This document shows, piece after piece, positions 8,839 to 17,559 of a stretch of 64,000 nt of DNA. The stretch is from Cereibacter azotoformans (GTDB lineage Bacteria > Pseudomonadota > Alphaproteobacteria > Rhodobacterales > Rhodobacteraceae), in the NCBI GenBank assembly GCA_017599285.1, contig JAGFXX010000001.1, positions 2,046,001 through 2,110,000 on the forward strand. Reading direction: 5' to 3'. Each line of letters starts with the position of its first letter. The stretch's first letter is position 1. The notes beneath the pieces were generated by a model. The model did no database searches. It was not told where the DNA came from and saw only the letters and a list, made by a program, of their open reading frames with translations. A program made the translations under genes and the position numbers.

Positions 8839-9906
8839 TCACGCCCCCCAGGTGCGCTCCAGCACCGCATACCAGTTCTCATGGCAGAGCTTGCGCATCA
8901 GCGCCTCGTCATAGCCGTGGGCGCGCAGGGCGGCCTGCAGGGCGGGCAGCCCCGTCACGTCCCCGATCCCCTGCGGGATCGTCGCCCCGTCGAAGTCCGA
9001 GCCCAGACCCACATGATCCTCGCCCAGCAGGCCGATCAGGTGGTCGAGATGGCGCAGGACCGGCTCCCAGCCCATCTCGGGCGACTGCCGGCCGTCCTCG
9101 CGCAGGAAAGAGGTGGCGAAGTTCAGCCCGACCATGCCGCGGCTCTCGCGGATCGCGTCGAGCTGGCGGTCGGTGAGGTTCCGGGTCGAGGGCGTCACCG
9201 CATGGGCGTTGGAATGGGTCGCCACCAGCGGCGCGTCGCTCAGCCCCGCCACATCCTCGAACCCCTTCTGGTTCAGGTGCGACAGGTCCAGCATGATCTT
9301 CAGCCGGTTGCACTCGGCCACGAGGCGCCGCCCGGCGTCGGTCAGGCCGCTGCCGGTGTCGGGCGTGCCGGGGAACCGGAAGGGTACGCCATGGCCGAAC
9401 ACGGTGGGACGGCTCCAGACCGGCCCGAGCGAGCGCAGGCCCAGCGAATGGAAGAGGTGGAGCGCATCCAGGTCCGCGCCGATGGCCTCGGCGCCCTCCA
9501 TGTGCATGATGCCGGAGACGATCCCCTCGGCGTGGCAGGACCGCAGGTCCGCCACGGTCCGGCAGACCTTGAAGCGGCCGCGGGCCGCGCGCTCCATCCA
9601 CAAGAGGTGGCCCGCCATGGCCAGCGCCACGGGCTGCGCCTGTTCGTGGCGGATCAGCGCGGGCAGGGGCAGATCGAACGGCGGATTGTTCATCATCGCC
9701 TCGAAATCGGCCGAGTCATGCGCCTGCGGCGAGGGGATGTAGATGGCGAAGAAGCCGCCCGCGAAGCCGCCCGCCTTCATGCGGGGCAGGTCGAGGTGGC
9801 CCGTCCCGTCGCCGCGCAGCCAGATCGTCTCGCGGTTGGCGGGGTTGCGCAGCAGCCGCAACAGGAAGTCGTTGTGGCCGTCGAAGACGGGGATCGTGTC
9901 GCTCAT
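8839..9906 (-). CDS. Peptidase M19 (renal-dipeptidase-like) dipeptidase
   Basis: The product is 355 aa. It opens MSDTIPVFDGHNDFLLRLLR, whose HxD (His11, Asp13) starts the binuclear zinc site of membrane-dipeptidase-type enzymes. Other conserved blocks are ADLRSCHAEG, MLDLSHLN and GLGSDFDG. These enzymes cut dipeptides, including D-amino-acid or modified ones. The ATG overlaps the stop of the upstream ABC ATPase (ATGA), making it the last gene of a peptide-uptake operon, so its likely job is to hydrolyse the imported dipeptides. There is no signal peptide, consistent with cytoplasmic action. Confidence 0.92.
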   Translation of the reverse strand: MSDTIPVFDGHNDFLLRLLRNPANRETIWLRGDGTGHLDLPRMKAGGFAGGFFAIYIPSPQAHDSADFEAMMNNPPFDLPLPALIRHEQAQPVALAMAGHLLWMERAARGRFKVCRTVADLRSCHAEGIVSGIMHMEGAEAIGADLDALHLFHSLGLRSLGPVWSRPTVFGHGVPFRFPGTPDTGSGLTDAGRRLVAECNRLKIMLDLSHLNQKGFEDVAGLSDAPLVATHSNAHAVTPSTRNLTDRQLDAIRESRGMVGLNFATSFLREDGRQSPEMGWEPVLRHLDHLIGLLGEDHVGLGSDFDGATIPQGIGDVTGLPALQAALRAHGYDEALMRKLCHENWYAVLERTWGA

Positions 9907-10658
9907 CGGATGCTCTCGGCGGGGCGGTATCCTTCGGACGCGGCCAGAAGGTCCCGGGTGTAGGTCTCGCGGGCGGCGCGGGCGCGCAGGTCCGCCCGTG
10001 TCAGTTCCTCGACCGCCTGCCCGTGCTGCATGACGAGCAGCCGCTCGCACATGTGCGCGACCACGGCGAGGTCGTGCGAGACGAGGATGTAGGTCAGCCC
10101 CCGCTCGGCCCGCAGCCGGTCGAGCAGGTTCAGCACCTCGGCCTGGATCGAGGCATCGAGCGCCGAGGTCGGCTCGTCGAGCAGCATCACCCGCGGCTCG
10201 AGGATCAGGGCGCGGGCGATCGCCACCCGCTGCCGCTGCCCGCCCGAAAGCTGGTGCGGATAGCGGAAACGGAAGCCCCGCCCGAGGCCCACCTCGTCGA
10301 GCGCGCGCAGGATGCGCGCCTCGCGGTCGTCGAAGCCATGGATGGCCAGTGGCTCGGACAGCACGCGGTCGATCGTGTGCCGGGGGTGCAGCGAGGCGTA
10401 GGGGTCCTGGAACACCATCTGCAGCCGGCGGTGAAATCCGGCCGAGCGCCGCCGGCCCAGCTCTTCGCCCGCCACGGTGACGCGGCCCTCGGAGATGGGC
10501 GCGAGCCCGCAGATGGCGCGGAGCACCGTGGACTTGCCCGAGCCGCTCTCGCCCACGATGCCGTAGCTTTCGCCCTCGGCCACGCGGAACGAGACACCGC
10601 GCACGGCATGAACCTCGCCGAAGCGGACATGGAGGTCGGAGACGTCGATCAGCGCCAT
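9903..10658 (-). CDS. Peptide ABC transporter ATP-binding protein (DppF/OppF type)
   Basis: This 251-aa ATPase has Walker [10 protein letters not shown], signature LSGGQRQRVAIARAL, Walker [13 protein letters not shown] and H-loop VSHDL. It pairs with the preceding ATPase to power the two permeases. The ATG at 10658 overlaps the upstream stop as TGATG; another in-frame ATG four codons earlier has no proper ribosome-site spacing. It overlaps the dipeptidase by ATGA downstream. It lacks the long C-terminal Oligo_HPY extension often seen in this family, so it is on the short side. Confidence 0.92.
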   Translation of the reverse strand: MALIDVSDLHVRFGEVHAVRGVSFRVAEGESYGIVGESGSGKSTVLRAICGLAPISEGRVTVAGEELGRRRSAGFHRRLQMVFQDPYASLHPRHTIDRVLSEPLAIHGFDDREARILRALDEVGLGRGFRFRYPHQLSGGQRQRVAIARALILEPRVMLLDEPTSALDASIQAEVLNLLDRLRAERGLTYILVSHDLAVVAHMCERLLVMQHGQAVEELTRADLRARAARETYTRDLLAASEGYRPAESIR

Positions 10659-11482
10659 CAGAGGGCCCATCCTTCTTCGCGCGTCAGCACCGGAAGGGGG
10701 CGCCGGCCTCCCTCGATCCGCGGCAGGCAGTTCAGCAACCCCTGCGTGTAGGGATGGCGCGCCTGCGCCAGTTCCGCGGCCTTCAGCTCCTCGACGACGC
10801 GGCCGGCATACATCACCAGCACCCGGTCGCAGAAACTGCCGACGAGCCGCAGGTCGTGGCTGATGAAGACGAGCCCCATGCCGCGGTCCTGCACCAGCCG
10901 GTCGAGGATGCGCAGCACCTCGATCTGCACCGTCACATCAAGCGCCGAGGTGGGCTCGTCCGCGATCAGAAGGTCCGGCTCGGCGATGAGCATCATGGCG
11001 ATCATCGCCCGCTGGCCCATGCCGCCCGACAGCTCGTGCGGATAGGCGCCGAAAACGCGGGCCGGGTCGCGGATCTGCACCGCCTCGAGCATGGCCATCG
11101 CCCGGTCCCTCGCCTCGGCGCGCGAGGCGGTGCGGCGGGCGGCCTCCATCAGCTGGCGGCCGATGGTCATCACCGGGTTCAGCGAGAATTTGGGGTCCTG
11201 CATGACCATCGACATGCGGATGCCGCGCAGGCCCCGCCACTGGCGCGGGGTGGCGGCGCGCAGGTCGATCCCGTCGAACTCGAGCCGGTCGGCGGTGGCC
11301 CGACCCGGCGGAGGCGTCAGGCCCAGGATCGCGCGGCCGGTCTGGCTCTTGCCCGAGCCGCTCTCGCCCACGATCCCGAGCCGCTCGCGCCCGAGGGTGA
11401 AGCTGACGCCGCGGACGACCTCGGCCGGGCCCTGCCGGGTCGGAAAGGTCACGCGGAGGTTCTCGACATGGAGGAGCGTCAT
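10658..11482 (-). CDS. Peptide ABC transporter ATP-binding protein (DppD/OppD type)
   Basis: The product is 274 aa, with Walker [13 protein letters not shown]-loop [11 protein letters not shown], a signature region reading [15 protein letters not shown], Walker [13 protein letters not shown] and H-loop ISHDL. The LSGG(M)xQR form is typical of the D-type subunit. The C-terminal [12 protein letters not shown] is the short Oligo_HPY motif. The start [13 protein letters not shown] fits family starts and excludes the repeat-containing gap upstream. It is separated from the permease gene by 121 bp holding repeat copy 2, the only sizeable gap in this operon. Confidence 0.92.
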   Translation of the reverse strand: MTLLHVENLRVTFPTRQGPAEVVRGVSFTLGRERLGIVGESGSGKSQTGRAILGLTPPPGRATADRLEFDGIDLRAATPRQWRGLRGIRMSMVMQDPKFSLNPVMTIGRQLMEAARRTASRAEARDRAMAMLEAVQIRDPARVFGAYPHELSGGMGQRAMIAMMLIAEPDLLIADEPTSALDVTVQIEVLRILDRLVQDRGMGLVFISHDLRLVGSFCDRVLVMYAGRVVEELKAAELAQARHPYTQGLLNCLPRIEGGRRPLPVLTREEGWAL

Positions 11483-11520
11483 CGGCGGGCTGTCCGCCCG
11501 GCGGAAGCGTCGGAGCCTCC

Positions 11521-11548
11521 GGCGGGGATATTTGAGCCAGAATGAAAG
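11521..11548 (+). repeat. Dispersed hairpin/AT-core repeat, copy 2 (short form)
   Basis: The plus strand reads GGCGGGGATATTTGAGCCAG then AATGAAAG, matching the conserved core of the other copies without the long GC hairpin. It sits inside the peptide-transporter operon, between the second permease and the first ATPase gene. Confidence 0.75.
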
Positions 11549-11603
11549 CGCGCGCCGGAAGAGGCGGCGGCGGCGCGGCGGCGGACGGGGTGCGTGGGAA
11601 GGA

Positions 11604-12506
11604 TCATTTGCGCGCCTTGGGGTCGAGCACGTCGCGCAGGCCGTCGCCCAGCAGGTTGAAGCCCAGCGACACGGCAAAGATGGCGAGGCCGGGCATGGTG
11701 GCCACCCACCAGTAGTCGATGATGAAGCGGCGCCCGCCCGCGATCATGGCGCCCCATTCGGGCTGCGGAGGCTGGGCGCCGAGGCCGAGGAAGCCGAGGC
11801 CCGCCGCGGTGAGGATGATGCCCGCCATGTCGAGCGTCACGCGGACCACGACCGAAGACAGGCAGAGCGGCGTGACATGGCCCCAGAGGATGCGCAGCGA
11901 GGAGGCGCCCTGCAGGCGGGCGGCGTTGATGAAGTCGCTGTCGCGGATCGTGAGCGTCTCGGCCCGCGCGAGGCGCGCGTAGGGTGGCCAGGAGGTGAGC
12001 GCGATGGCGATGATCGCGTTCTCGATGCCCGGACCGAGCGCCGCGACGAAGGCCAGCGCGAGGATCAGCCGCGGGAAGGCGAGGAAGATGTCGGTCGCCC
12101 GCATCAGCACCGTGTCGATCCAGCCGCCGAAATAGCCGGCGGTGGTGCCGATGGCGAGGCCGATGGGCGTCGCGATCACCGCCACAAGCACCACGACCAT
12201 CAGCGTGAGCCGCGCGCCGTGGATCACCCGGCTGAAGATGTCGCGCGCCAGATCGTCGGTGCCCATCGGATGCTCCCACGAGGGGGGCTGGAGGCGGTCG
12301 GTGCGCAGGTCGCCGCCTACGATCGGGTCGTAGGGCGCGATCCAGGGGGCAAGGAGGGCCACCGCGATCAGGGCCAGGACGAGAGTGAGGCCCACCATCG
12401 CGAGGCGGTTGGCCTTCAGCGCAAGCCAGGTGCGGTAGGCCTGACCAAGCCGGGCCTGCCGCCGCGAGGCGGGCTGTTCCGACAGAAGCCACTCGGTCCG
12501 CGTCAT
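11604..12506 (-). CDS. Peptide ABC transporter permease (DppC/OppC type)
   Basis: This 300-aa inner-membrane protein has an N-terminal cytoplasmic segment, a first membrane helix at about 37-57 (AMVGLTLVLALIAVALLAPW), a periplasmic loop with the family motif HPMGTDDLARDIFSRV, and four or five further helices. The permease EAA loop is visible as ETLTIRDSDFINAARLQGAS. The ATG overlaps the stop of the preceding permease (ATGA). It forms the channel together with the DppB-type gene upstream. Confidence 0.92.
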   Translation of the reverse strand: MTRTEWLLSEQPASRRQARLGQAYRTWLALKANRLAMVGLTLVLALIAVALLAPWIAPYDPIVGGDLRTDRLQPPSWEHPMGTDDLARDIFSRVIHGARLTLMVVVLVAVIATPIGLAIGTTAGYFGGWIDTVLMRATDIFLAFPRLILALAFVAALGPGIENAIIAIALTSWPPYARLARAETLTIRDSDFINAARLQGASSLRILWGHVTPLCLSSVVVRVTLDMAGIILTAAGLGFLGLGAQPPQPEWGAMIAGGRRFIIDYWWVATMPGLAIFAVSLGFNLLGDGLRDVLDPKARK

Positions 12507-13573
12507 GGCCGCACCTGCCGCCGCGTGCGCGGGTCGAGGATCGTGTAGAGCAGGTCCGACAGGAGGTTCAGCGCCACGAAGATGGCACCGATCACGAGTG
12601 TCCCGCCAAGGACGGCATTCATGTCGGCCACCTGCAGGCTGTTGGTGAGATAGAGGCCGAGGCCCGGCCAGGCAAAGACCGTCTCGGTCAGGACCGAGCC
12701 TTCGAGAAGCCCTGCATAGGACAGCGCCACCACGGTCACGAGCGGCACGGCCGCGTTGCGCAGCGCATGGACCCAGACGATCCGCCACTCGGGCACGCCC
12801 TTGACCCGGGCGGTGGTGACATATTCCTGCGCGAGTTCCGCCAGCATGAAGCTGCGCGTCATGCGGCTGATGTAGGCCATCGAGAAATAGCCGAGCAGCG
12901 CGCCGGGCAGGATGATGTGCGAGAAGGCGTTGCGGAAGGCGCCCCAGGCGCCCTGCATGGCGCTGTCGAGCAGGAGAAGCCCCGTCGTCACGGTGAAACT
13001 GTATTCATGGGCGATGTCGATCCGCCCCGGCCCCGCGACCCAGCCGAGCCGGGCGTAGAAGACGAGAAGGCCAAGCAGCCCGAGCCAGAAGATCGGCGCC
13101 GAATAGCCCACGAGGCCCAGGACGCGCACGACCTGGTCGATGGCGCGGCCCTGTTTCACGGCCGAGATCACCCCCAGCGGGATGCCGAAGAGCGTTCCGA
13201 TCAGGATGCCCACGGTCGCCAGCTCGAGCGTGGCGGGAAAGACCCGTGCCAGATCGTCCGCGACCGGCCGCTTGGTCAGGAACGAGCTGCCGAGATCGCC
13301 CGAGAGCACGTTGCGCAGGTAGATCCAGAACTGCTCCCACACCGGGCGGTCGAGGCCCATGGCGCGATACATCGCGTCGTAGGTGGACTGGCTCGCACGG
13401 TCGCCGACGGCCCGCAGCACGGGATCGACCGACATGTAGCGGCTGATGACGAAGGTGACGAGAAGGAGGCCCAGGAAGGTCACCGCGACCGTGAGGGCCA
13501 CCTTCGTGCCCTTCCAGAGCCAGAGGGAGAGGGCGCGGCCGCGCCCCCTTCCGATCTGCGGGGTTCCGGCCAT
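12503..13573 (-). CDS. Peptide ABC transporter permease (DppB/OppB type)
   Basis: This 356-aa inner-membrane permease has an N-terminal helix at about 23-45 (VALTVAVTFLGLLLVTFVIS) and then the usual five-helix BPD_transp_1 core. The B-type EAA loop is EYVTTARVKGVPEWRIVWVH. It is longer than the usual 310-340 aa, mainly in the N-terminal cytoplasmic part and the loop after the first helix. Its ATG directly follows the TAA of the binding-protein gene, so the two are co-translated. Confidence 0.92.
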   Translation of the reverse strand: MAGTPQIGRGRGRALSLWLWKGTKVALTVAVTFLGLLLVTFVISRYMSVDPVLRAVGDRASQSTYDAMYRAMGLDRPVWEQFWIYLRNVLSGDLGSSFLTKRPVADDLARVFPATLELATVGILIGTLFGIPLGVISAVKQGRAIDQVVRVLGLVGYSAPIFWLGLLGLLVFYARLGWVAGPGRIDIAHEYSFTVTTGLLLLDSAMQGAWGAFRNAFSHIILPGALLGYFSMAYISRMTRSFMLAELAQEYVTTARVKGVPEWRIVWVHALRNAAVPLVTVVALSYAGLLEGSVLTETVFAWPGLGLYLTNSLQVADMNAVLGGTLVIGAIFVALNLLSDLLYTILDPRTRRQVRP

Positions 13574-15163
13574 TTACTTCGTCACGGCACGGAACGAGTT
13601 GTCGTTGAACGAGGGGCCGATGATGTAGCCCTCGACGTTCTTGCGCATGGCGACGACCTCGGATTCCTGGAACATGATCACGAAGGGCGAGGTTTCGAGC
13701 ACCTCGCGCTGCATCTCGCGATACATCTCGGCGCGCTTGTCGGTGTCGCGTTCGAGCACCGCGGCATCGGCCTTGGCGGTCAGCTCGGGGATCTCCCAGG
13801 CGTTGCGCCAGGCGAGCGGTTTCGAGGCGGCATCGTCCGAATTGTCGGGGTTCTGCGCGAAGGTCGCGTTGGTGTGCGGGTCCTGATAGTCCGGGCCCCA
13901 CTGGCCGATGTAGATGTCATGCGTGCGGGCGCGGTATTTCTCGAGCGTCTGGCCGCCGTCGCCGGGGATGATCTCGATGCGGATGCCGGCCTCAGCCATG
14001 GTCTGCTGGATCGCCTGCGCGATCGAGGTCACTTCGGGCGTGTTGCGGGTGTCCATCGTGACGGTGAAGCCGTCGGGCAGGCCGGCCGCGGCCAGAAGCT
14101 CCTTGGCCTTGGCGGGATCGAAGCTGTAGGGGTTTTCGTCCAGCGCGCCGAGGAAGCCCTCCGGCAGGAAGGTCTGGTGCTTCTTCTTCATGCCCTTGAC
14201 CAGCGTCTCGGCGATGGCGTCGTAATCGACGAGCCATTTCATCGCCTCGCGCACCTCGGGCTTGGCCAGGTTCTCGTTCTTCTGGTTCAGGCCGAGGTAG
14301 AAGATCGTGCCCTTCACCCCGCTCTGGATCTTGATGTCGGGGTTCTGGCTCAGCGCCTCGATCTCTTCGGGCAGCAGCTTGCGCGCGATGTCGATGTCGC
14401 CCTGTTCGAGCAGCAGCCGCTCGGTCGCGGCTTCGGGGATGTGGCGGTAGATCGCGCGTGCCATCGCGGGCGTCTCGCCGTCCCAGTTGTCGTTCCGCTC
14501 CATCACGACGGCCTCGTTGGCGCGCCATTCGCGGATCGTGAACGGGCCCGAGCCGGCATAGTTGGTCTTGAGCCAGTTGTAGCCCCAGTCGCCGTCCACC
14601 TCGTTCGACTGCACCAGATCCTTGTCCACCACCGCGGCGACCGTCGCCGTCAGGCAGTAGAGCAGGAACGTCGGCGCATAGGCCTTGTCCATCTCGAAGG
14701 TGAAGGAATGGTCGCCGGTCTGGACGATCTTCTCGTCGACGTTGTCGGGGGTCAGGCCGAACTGGCCCAGGATGAAGGCCGGCGACTTGTCGAGCTTGAC
14801 CGCGCGGACGAGACTGTAGACCACATCCTCGGCGGTCAGGTCGTTGCCCGAGGCGAACTTCTTGCCCTGACGGACCGTGAAGCTCATGGTCTTGCCGTCT
14901 TCGGACAGCTCCCAGCTTTCCGCCACGCGGCCGAAGATGTTCGAGACGTCGTTCACATCGTAGCCGATGATCGTCTCGTAGCTGTTGCCGATGATTTCGG
15001 AGGCGGTGAACTCGAACACCTCGGCCGGGTCGAGGGTGATCATGTCGTCGATCGCCCAGGCCTGGATGAAGGTGTCGGGCGGCGTCTCGGCGGAAAGCGG
15101 TGCCGTGGTCAGGGCGAATGCGGCAACGGCCGCCGTCGCCAGCAAGCGCGCTCGGATGAACAT
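13574..15163 (-). CDS. Peptide-binding periplasmic protein (SBP family 5) of the ABC transporter
   Basis: The product is 529 aa. A Sec signal peptide (MFIRARLLATAAVAAFALTT then APLSAE) precedes an SBP_bac_5 domain with the usual features (LDPAEVFEFTASEI; YNWLKTNYAGSGPFTIREWR). This is the first gene of the operon SBP-permease-permease-ATPase-ATPase-dipeptidase. The ribosome site AGGGGG lies six bases before the ATG. The family binds dipeptides, oligopeptides, nickel or glycosides; the adjacent M19 dipeptidase makes small peptides the likeliest ligands. A candidate promoter with a perfect -35 lies upstream. Confidence 0.93.
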   Translation of the reverse strand: MFIRARLLATAAVAAFALTTAPLSAETPPDTFIQAWAIDDMITLDPAEVFEFTASEIIGNSYETIIGYDVNDVSNIFGRVAESWELSEDGKTMSFTVRQGKKFASGNDLTAEDVVYSLVRAVKLDKSPAFILGQFGLTPDNVDEKIVQTGDHSFTFEMDKAYAPTFLLYCLTATVAAVVDKDLVQSNEVDGDWGYNWLKTNYAGSGPFTIREWRANEAVVMERNDNWDGETPAMARAIYRHIPEAATERLLLEQGDIDIARKLLPEEIEALSQNPDIKIQSGVKGTIFYLGLNQKNENLAKPEVREAMKWLVDYDAIAETLVKGMKKKHQTFLPEGFLGALDENPYSFDPAKAKELLAAAGLPDGFTVTMDTRNTPEVTSIAQAIQQTMAEAGIRIEIIPGDGGQTLEKYRARTHDIYIGQWGPDYQDPHTNATFAQNPDNSDDAASKPLAWRNAWEIPELTAKADAAVLERDTDKRAEMYREMQREVLETSPFVIMFQESEVVAMRKNVEGYIIGPSFNDNSFRAVTK

Positions 15164-15235
15164 GGAGAACCCCCTGTCGAAGTGTTTTTCACGGGCTCCT
15201 GTCCGTCGCCGGGCGTCTGGACGGGCCCGGCAACA

Positions 15236-15264
15236 TGCTGAGCAGCGGGTTGCGGAACTGTCAA
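15236..15264 (-). promoter_or_regulatory. Candidate sigma-70 promoter of the peptide transporter operon
   Basis: On the minus strand a consensus -35 TTGACA (15264-15259) is followed, after 17 bp, by TCAGCA (15241-15236), a weak -10. It would give a leader of roughly 65 nt before the binding-protein ATG. The -35 is exact, the -10 poor. Confidence 0.4.
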
Positions 15265-15416
15265 GGGTTGCTCTCGGATCGGGAAACATGCGCCGGCAGA
15301 CCGCCTTCGTCCGGCGCATCGCACCGCTTCGGCGCCGGATGCTGCCCCCGCGGGGGGCCGAAGTGCGCTTGACCCTGCCCGCCCGATCCTCAAGATCGCG
15401 CGCAAAGGAGACGCCC

Positions 15417-15995
15417 ATGCCCGACGCGCGACCCGAGGTCCTCGATTTCCTGCTGAGCCGCCGCTCGCGCCCCGCCAAGACGCTGGCGCTGCCCGTGCCC
15501 GGCCGGAACCAGCTCGGCCCGATCCTCACGGCCGCGCTGCGCACGCCCGACCACGGCAAGCTCGAGCCGTGGCGGCTGCTGGTCCTCGAGGCGGGGGCCA
15601 TGCCCCGGCTGGTCGCGCTGGCCGAGGCGCGGGCCGAGGCGCTTGGCCTCGATCCCGAGAAACGCGCCAAGGGCCGGTCGCAGTTCGAGCAGAGCCACTT
15701 GGCCGTGGTTGTGGTGGCCATCCCCAAGCCGTCCGACAAGGTGCCGGCGATCGAGCAGACGCTCTCGGCCGGCGCGGTCTGCCTCGGGCTGCTGAACGCC
15801 GCTCAGGCGGCGGGCTGGGGCGCCAACTGGCTGACAGGCTGGCCCGCCCACGACCGCGACTTCGTGCGCGAGGGTCTGGGGCTTGAGGATCACGAGTTCG
15901 TCGCGGGCATCATCCATATCGGCAGCGAGACCGTCGCCCCGCCCGACCGCCCCCGACCCGACATTGCCAGTCTCACCACATGGGTAAGTGAATGA
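15417..15995 (+). CDS. Nitroreductase family flavoprotein (YdjA-like)
   Basis: The product is 192 aa. The N-terminal SRRSRPAKTLALPVPGR block and the middle segment TPDHGKLEPWRLLVL match the small single-domain nitroreductases that bind FMN and use NAD(P)H. The C-terminal GIIHIG segment is also typical. The ATG at 15417 follows AAAGGAG; the longer in-frame ORF upstream overlaps the divergent transporter leader and is not coding. Its stop overlaps the start of the EI24 gene (ATGA), so the two are one transcript. The physiological substrate is not deducible. Confidence 0.88.
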   Translation: MPDARPEVLDFLLSRRSRPAKTLALPVPGRNQLGPILTAALRTPDHGKLEPWRLLVLEAGAMPRLVALAEARAEALGLDPEKRAKGRSQFEQSHLAVVVVAIPKPSDKVPAIEQTLSAGAVCLGLLNAAQAAGWGANWLTGWPAHDRDFVREGLGLEDHEFVAGIIHIGSETVAPPDRPRPDIASLTTWVSE

Positions 15996-16687
15996 TCCGC
16001 GACTTTTTCCGCGCCATCGCCCAGATCGGCGACCCGCCCTTCCGGCGTGTCGTCCTGCTGGGCATCGGGCTCTCGCTGCTGCTGCTGATGGCCGTCTATG
16101 GCGGCTTCCTGTTCCTGCTGAACATGTTCGTGCCCGACACCGTCACGATCCCCTGGATCGGCGAGGTGGGCGCCATCGACACGATCCTCTCCTGGGGGTC
16201 CGCCGTGCTGATGCTCGGCCTGTCGGTGTTCCTGATGATCCCGGTGGCCTCGGCCTTCACGGGGCTCTTTCTCGACAGCGTGGCGGATGCCGTCGAGCAA
16301 CGGCACTATCCGCAGCTCCCCCCGGCCACGCCGCTTCCCCTGATGGACCAGCTGATCGACAGCGCGAATTTCTTCGCGGTGCTGATCCTCGTCAACGTGA
16401 TCGCGCTGGTGGTCTTCATCTTCGCCGGGCCGGTGGGGCCCATCCTCTTCTGGGCGCTGAACGGCTTCCTGCTGGGGCGGGAATATTTCACGCTGGTTGC
16501 GATGCGCAGGCTGGGGCGCGCGGGCGCCAAGGCCCTGCGCGCGCGCCACGCCGGACAGATCTGGCTGGCGGGGACGCTGATGGCGGCGCCGCTGTCGATC
16601 CCGATCCTGAACCTCGTGGTGCCGGTGCTGGGGGTGGCGACCTTCACCCACATCTTCCACCGGCTGGACGGCGCCCGCCGAACCTGA
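15992..16687 (+). CDS. EI24/CysZ-like integral membrane protein
   Basis: This 231-aa membrane protein has about four hydrophobic segments (20-44, 64-95, 126-155 and 190-215) arranged as in the EI24 family, which includes the CysZ sulfate permease of enterobacteria. The GREYFTLVAMRR segment after the third helix is a conserved feature of the family. It is co-transcribed with the nitroreductase gene through a 4-bp overlap. A transport role is possible by family, but it is far from the cys operon of this window, so sulfate uptake should not be assumed. Confidence 0.82.
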   Translation: MIRDFFRAIAQIGDPPFRRVVLLGIGLSLLLLMAVYGGFLFLLNMFVPDTVTIPWIGEVGAIDTILSWGSAVLMLGLSVFLMIPVASAFTGLFLDSVADAVEQRHYPQLPPATPLPLMDQLIDSANFFAVLILVNVIALVVFIFAGPVGPILFWALNGFLLGREYFTLVAMRRLGRAGAKALRARHAGQIWLAGTLMAAPLSIPILNLVVPVLGVATFTHIFHRLDGARRT

Positions 16688-16726
16688 AGCCGAACCGCGC
16701 CGGCCCCTGGTCGGGCCGGCGCGTGA

Positions 16727-17008
16727 TCAGAGCGGCGGAGGCGGGGGCATCCGCCCCATCACGTCGATGTCGCGCAGGCTGATCACGCCCGACAGGATGA
16801 TCCCGCAGAGCACCGCCCAGACCAGCGTGCCCCAGAGCGTCGTGAGCCAGGCCTTGCGCCGGATCACATAGCCCGCGGGTGCGCCCCGCGGCGTGCCCGG
16901 CACCACATCCCCCGCCTCGTCCTGGCTCTGCACCCGCAGGGGGAGCAGGATGAAGAACACCATGAACCAGGTCACCGCATAGAGGACGATGGCGCCGGTG
17001 ATGCTCAT
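16727..17008 (-). CDS. DUF1467 family small membrane protein
   Basis: The product is 93 aa with two membrane helices (about 4-24 and 55-78) and a loop bearing the family pattern GTPRGAPAGYVIRRKAWLTT. DUF1467 proteins are common next to methylmalonyl-CoA epimerase in Rhodobacterales. The ATG overlaps the stop of that gene (ATGA). Function is unknown. Confidence 0.87.
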   Translation of the reverse strand: MSITGAIVLYAVTWFMVFFILLPLRVQSQDEAGDVVPGTPRGAPAGYVIRRKAWLTTLWGTLVWAVLCGIILSGVISLRDIDVMGRMPPPPPL

Positions 17009-17409
17009 ACCTGCTCAAGCTCCACGAGGCATCCGTTGAAGTCCTTGGGATGCAGGAAGAGCACCGGCTTGCCATGCGCGCCGATCTTCGGCTCGCCCGA
17101 ACCCAGGACCCGCGCGCCCGAGGCCTTCAGCCGGTCGCGCGCGGCGATGATGTCCTCGACCTCGTAGCAGATGTGGTGAATGCCCCCCGCGGGGTTCTTC
17201 TCGAGGAATCCGTTGATCGGAGAGGTCTCGCCCAGCGGATAGAGCAGCTCGATCTTGGTGTTCGGCAGGGTGATGAAGACCACGGTCACGCCATGGTCGG
17301 GCTCGTCCTGCGGCGCGCCCACCTCGGCGCCGAGCGTATTTCGATATTGCGCCGCCGCAGCCTCAAGGTCGGGCACGGCGATGGCCACATGGTTCAGGCG
17401 TCCGATCAT
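17005..17409 (-). CDS. mce: Methylmalonyl-CoA epimerase
   Basis: This 134-aa enzyme of the glyoxalase/VOC superfamily interconverts (S)- and (R)-methylmalonyl-CoA in propionyl-CoA assimilation and the ethylmalonyl-CoA pathway. Conserved metal ligands are visible: His in MIGRLNHVAIAV, Glu in KIELLYPLGE, His in GGIHHICYEV and Glu in CLVELEQV. The length equals the family norm. It is translationally coupled to DUF1467 downstream. No mutase gene lies nearby, so the pathway partners are elsewhere. Confidence 0.93.
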   Translation of the reverse strand: MIGRLNHVAIAVPDLEAAAAQYRNTLGAEVGAPQDEPDHGVTVVFITLPNTKIELLYPLGETSPINGFLEKNPAGGIHHICYEVEDIIAARDRLKASGARVLGSGEPKIGAHGKPVLFLHPKDFNGCLVELEQV

Positions 17410-17559
17410 GATCTCTCCCTTGCGTCCGGTGGGGACGTTATGGGAGCGGCCCCCCTTCCGCGCAAGGGGTCAGCCGGTCGCGCGGGGCGCAGGCGGCTTA
17501 ACCGGATCTTGACCCGGATCGGATTGACTGGCGCGACTCGCCCTTGCCGGAAGATCCCG

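Noticed and set aside
12767-15241. 824-codon plus-strand frame opposite the ABC permease and binding-protein genes
   Set aside because: Antisense to three well-identified genes; His/Arg/Gly/Asp-rich translation typical of shadows.
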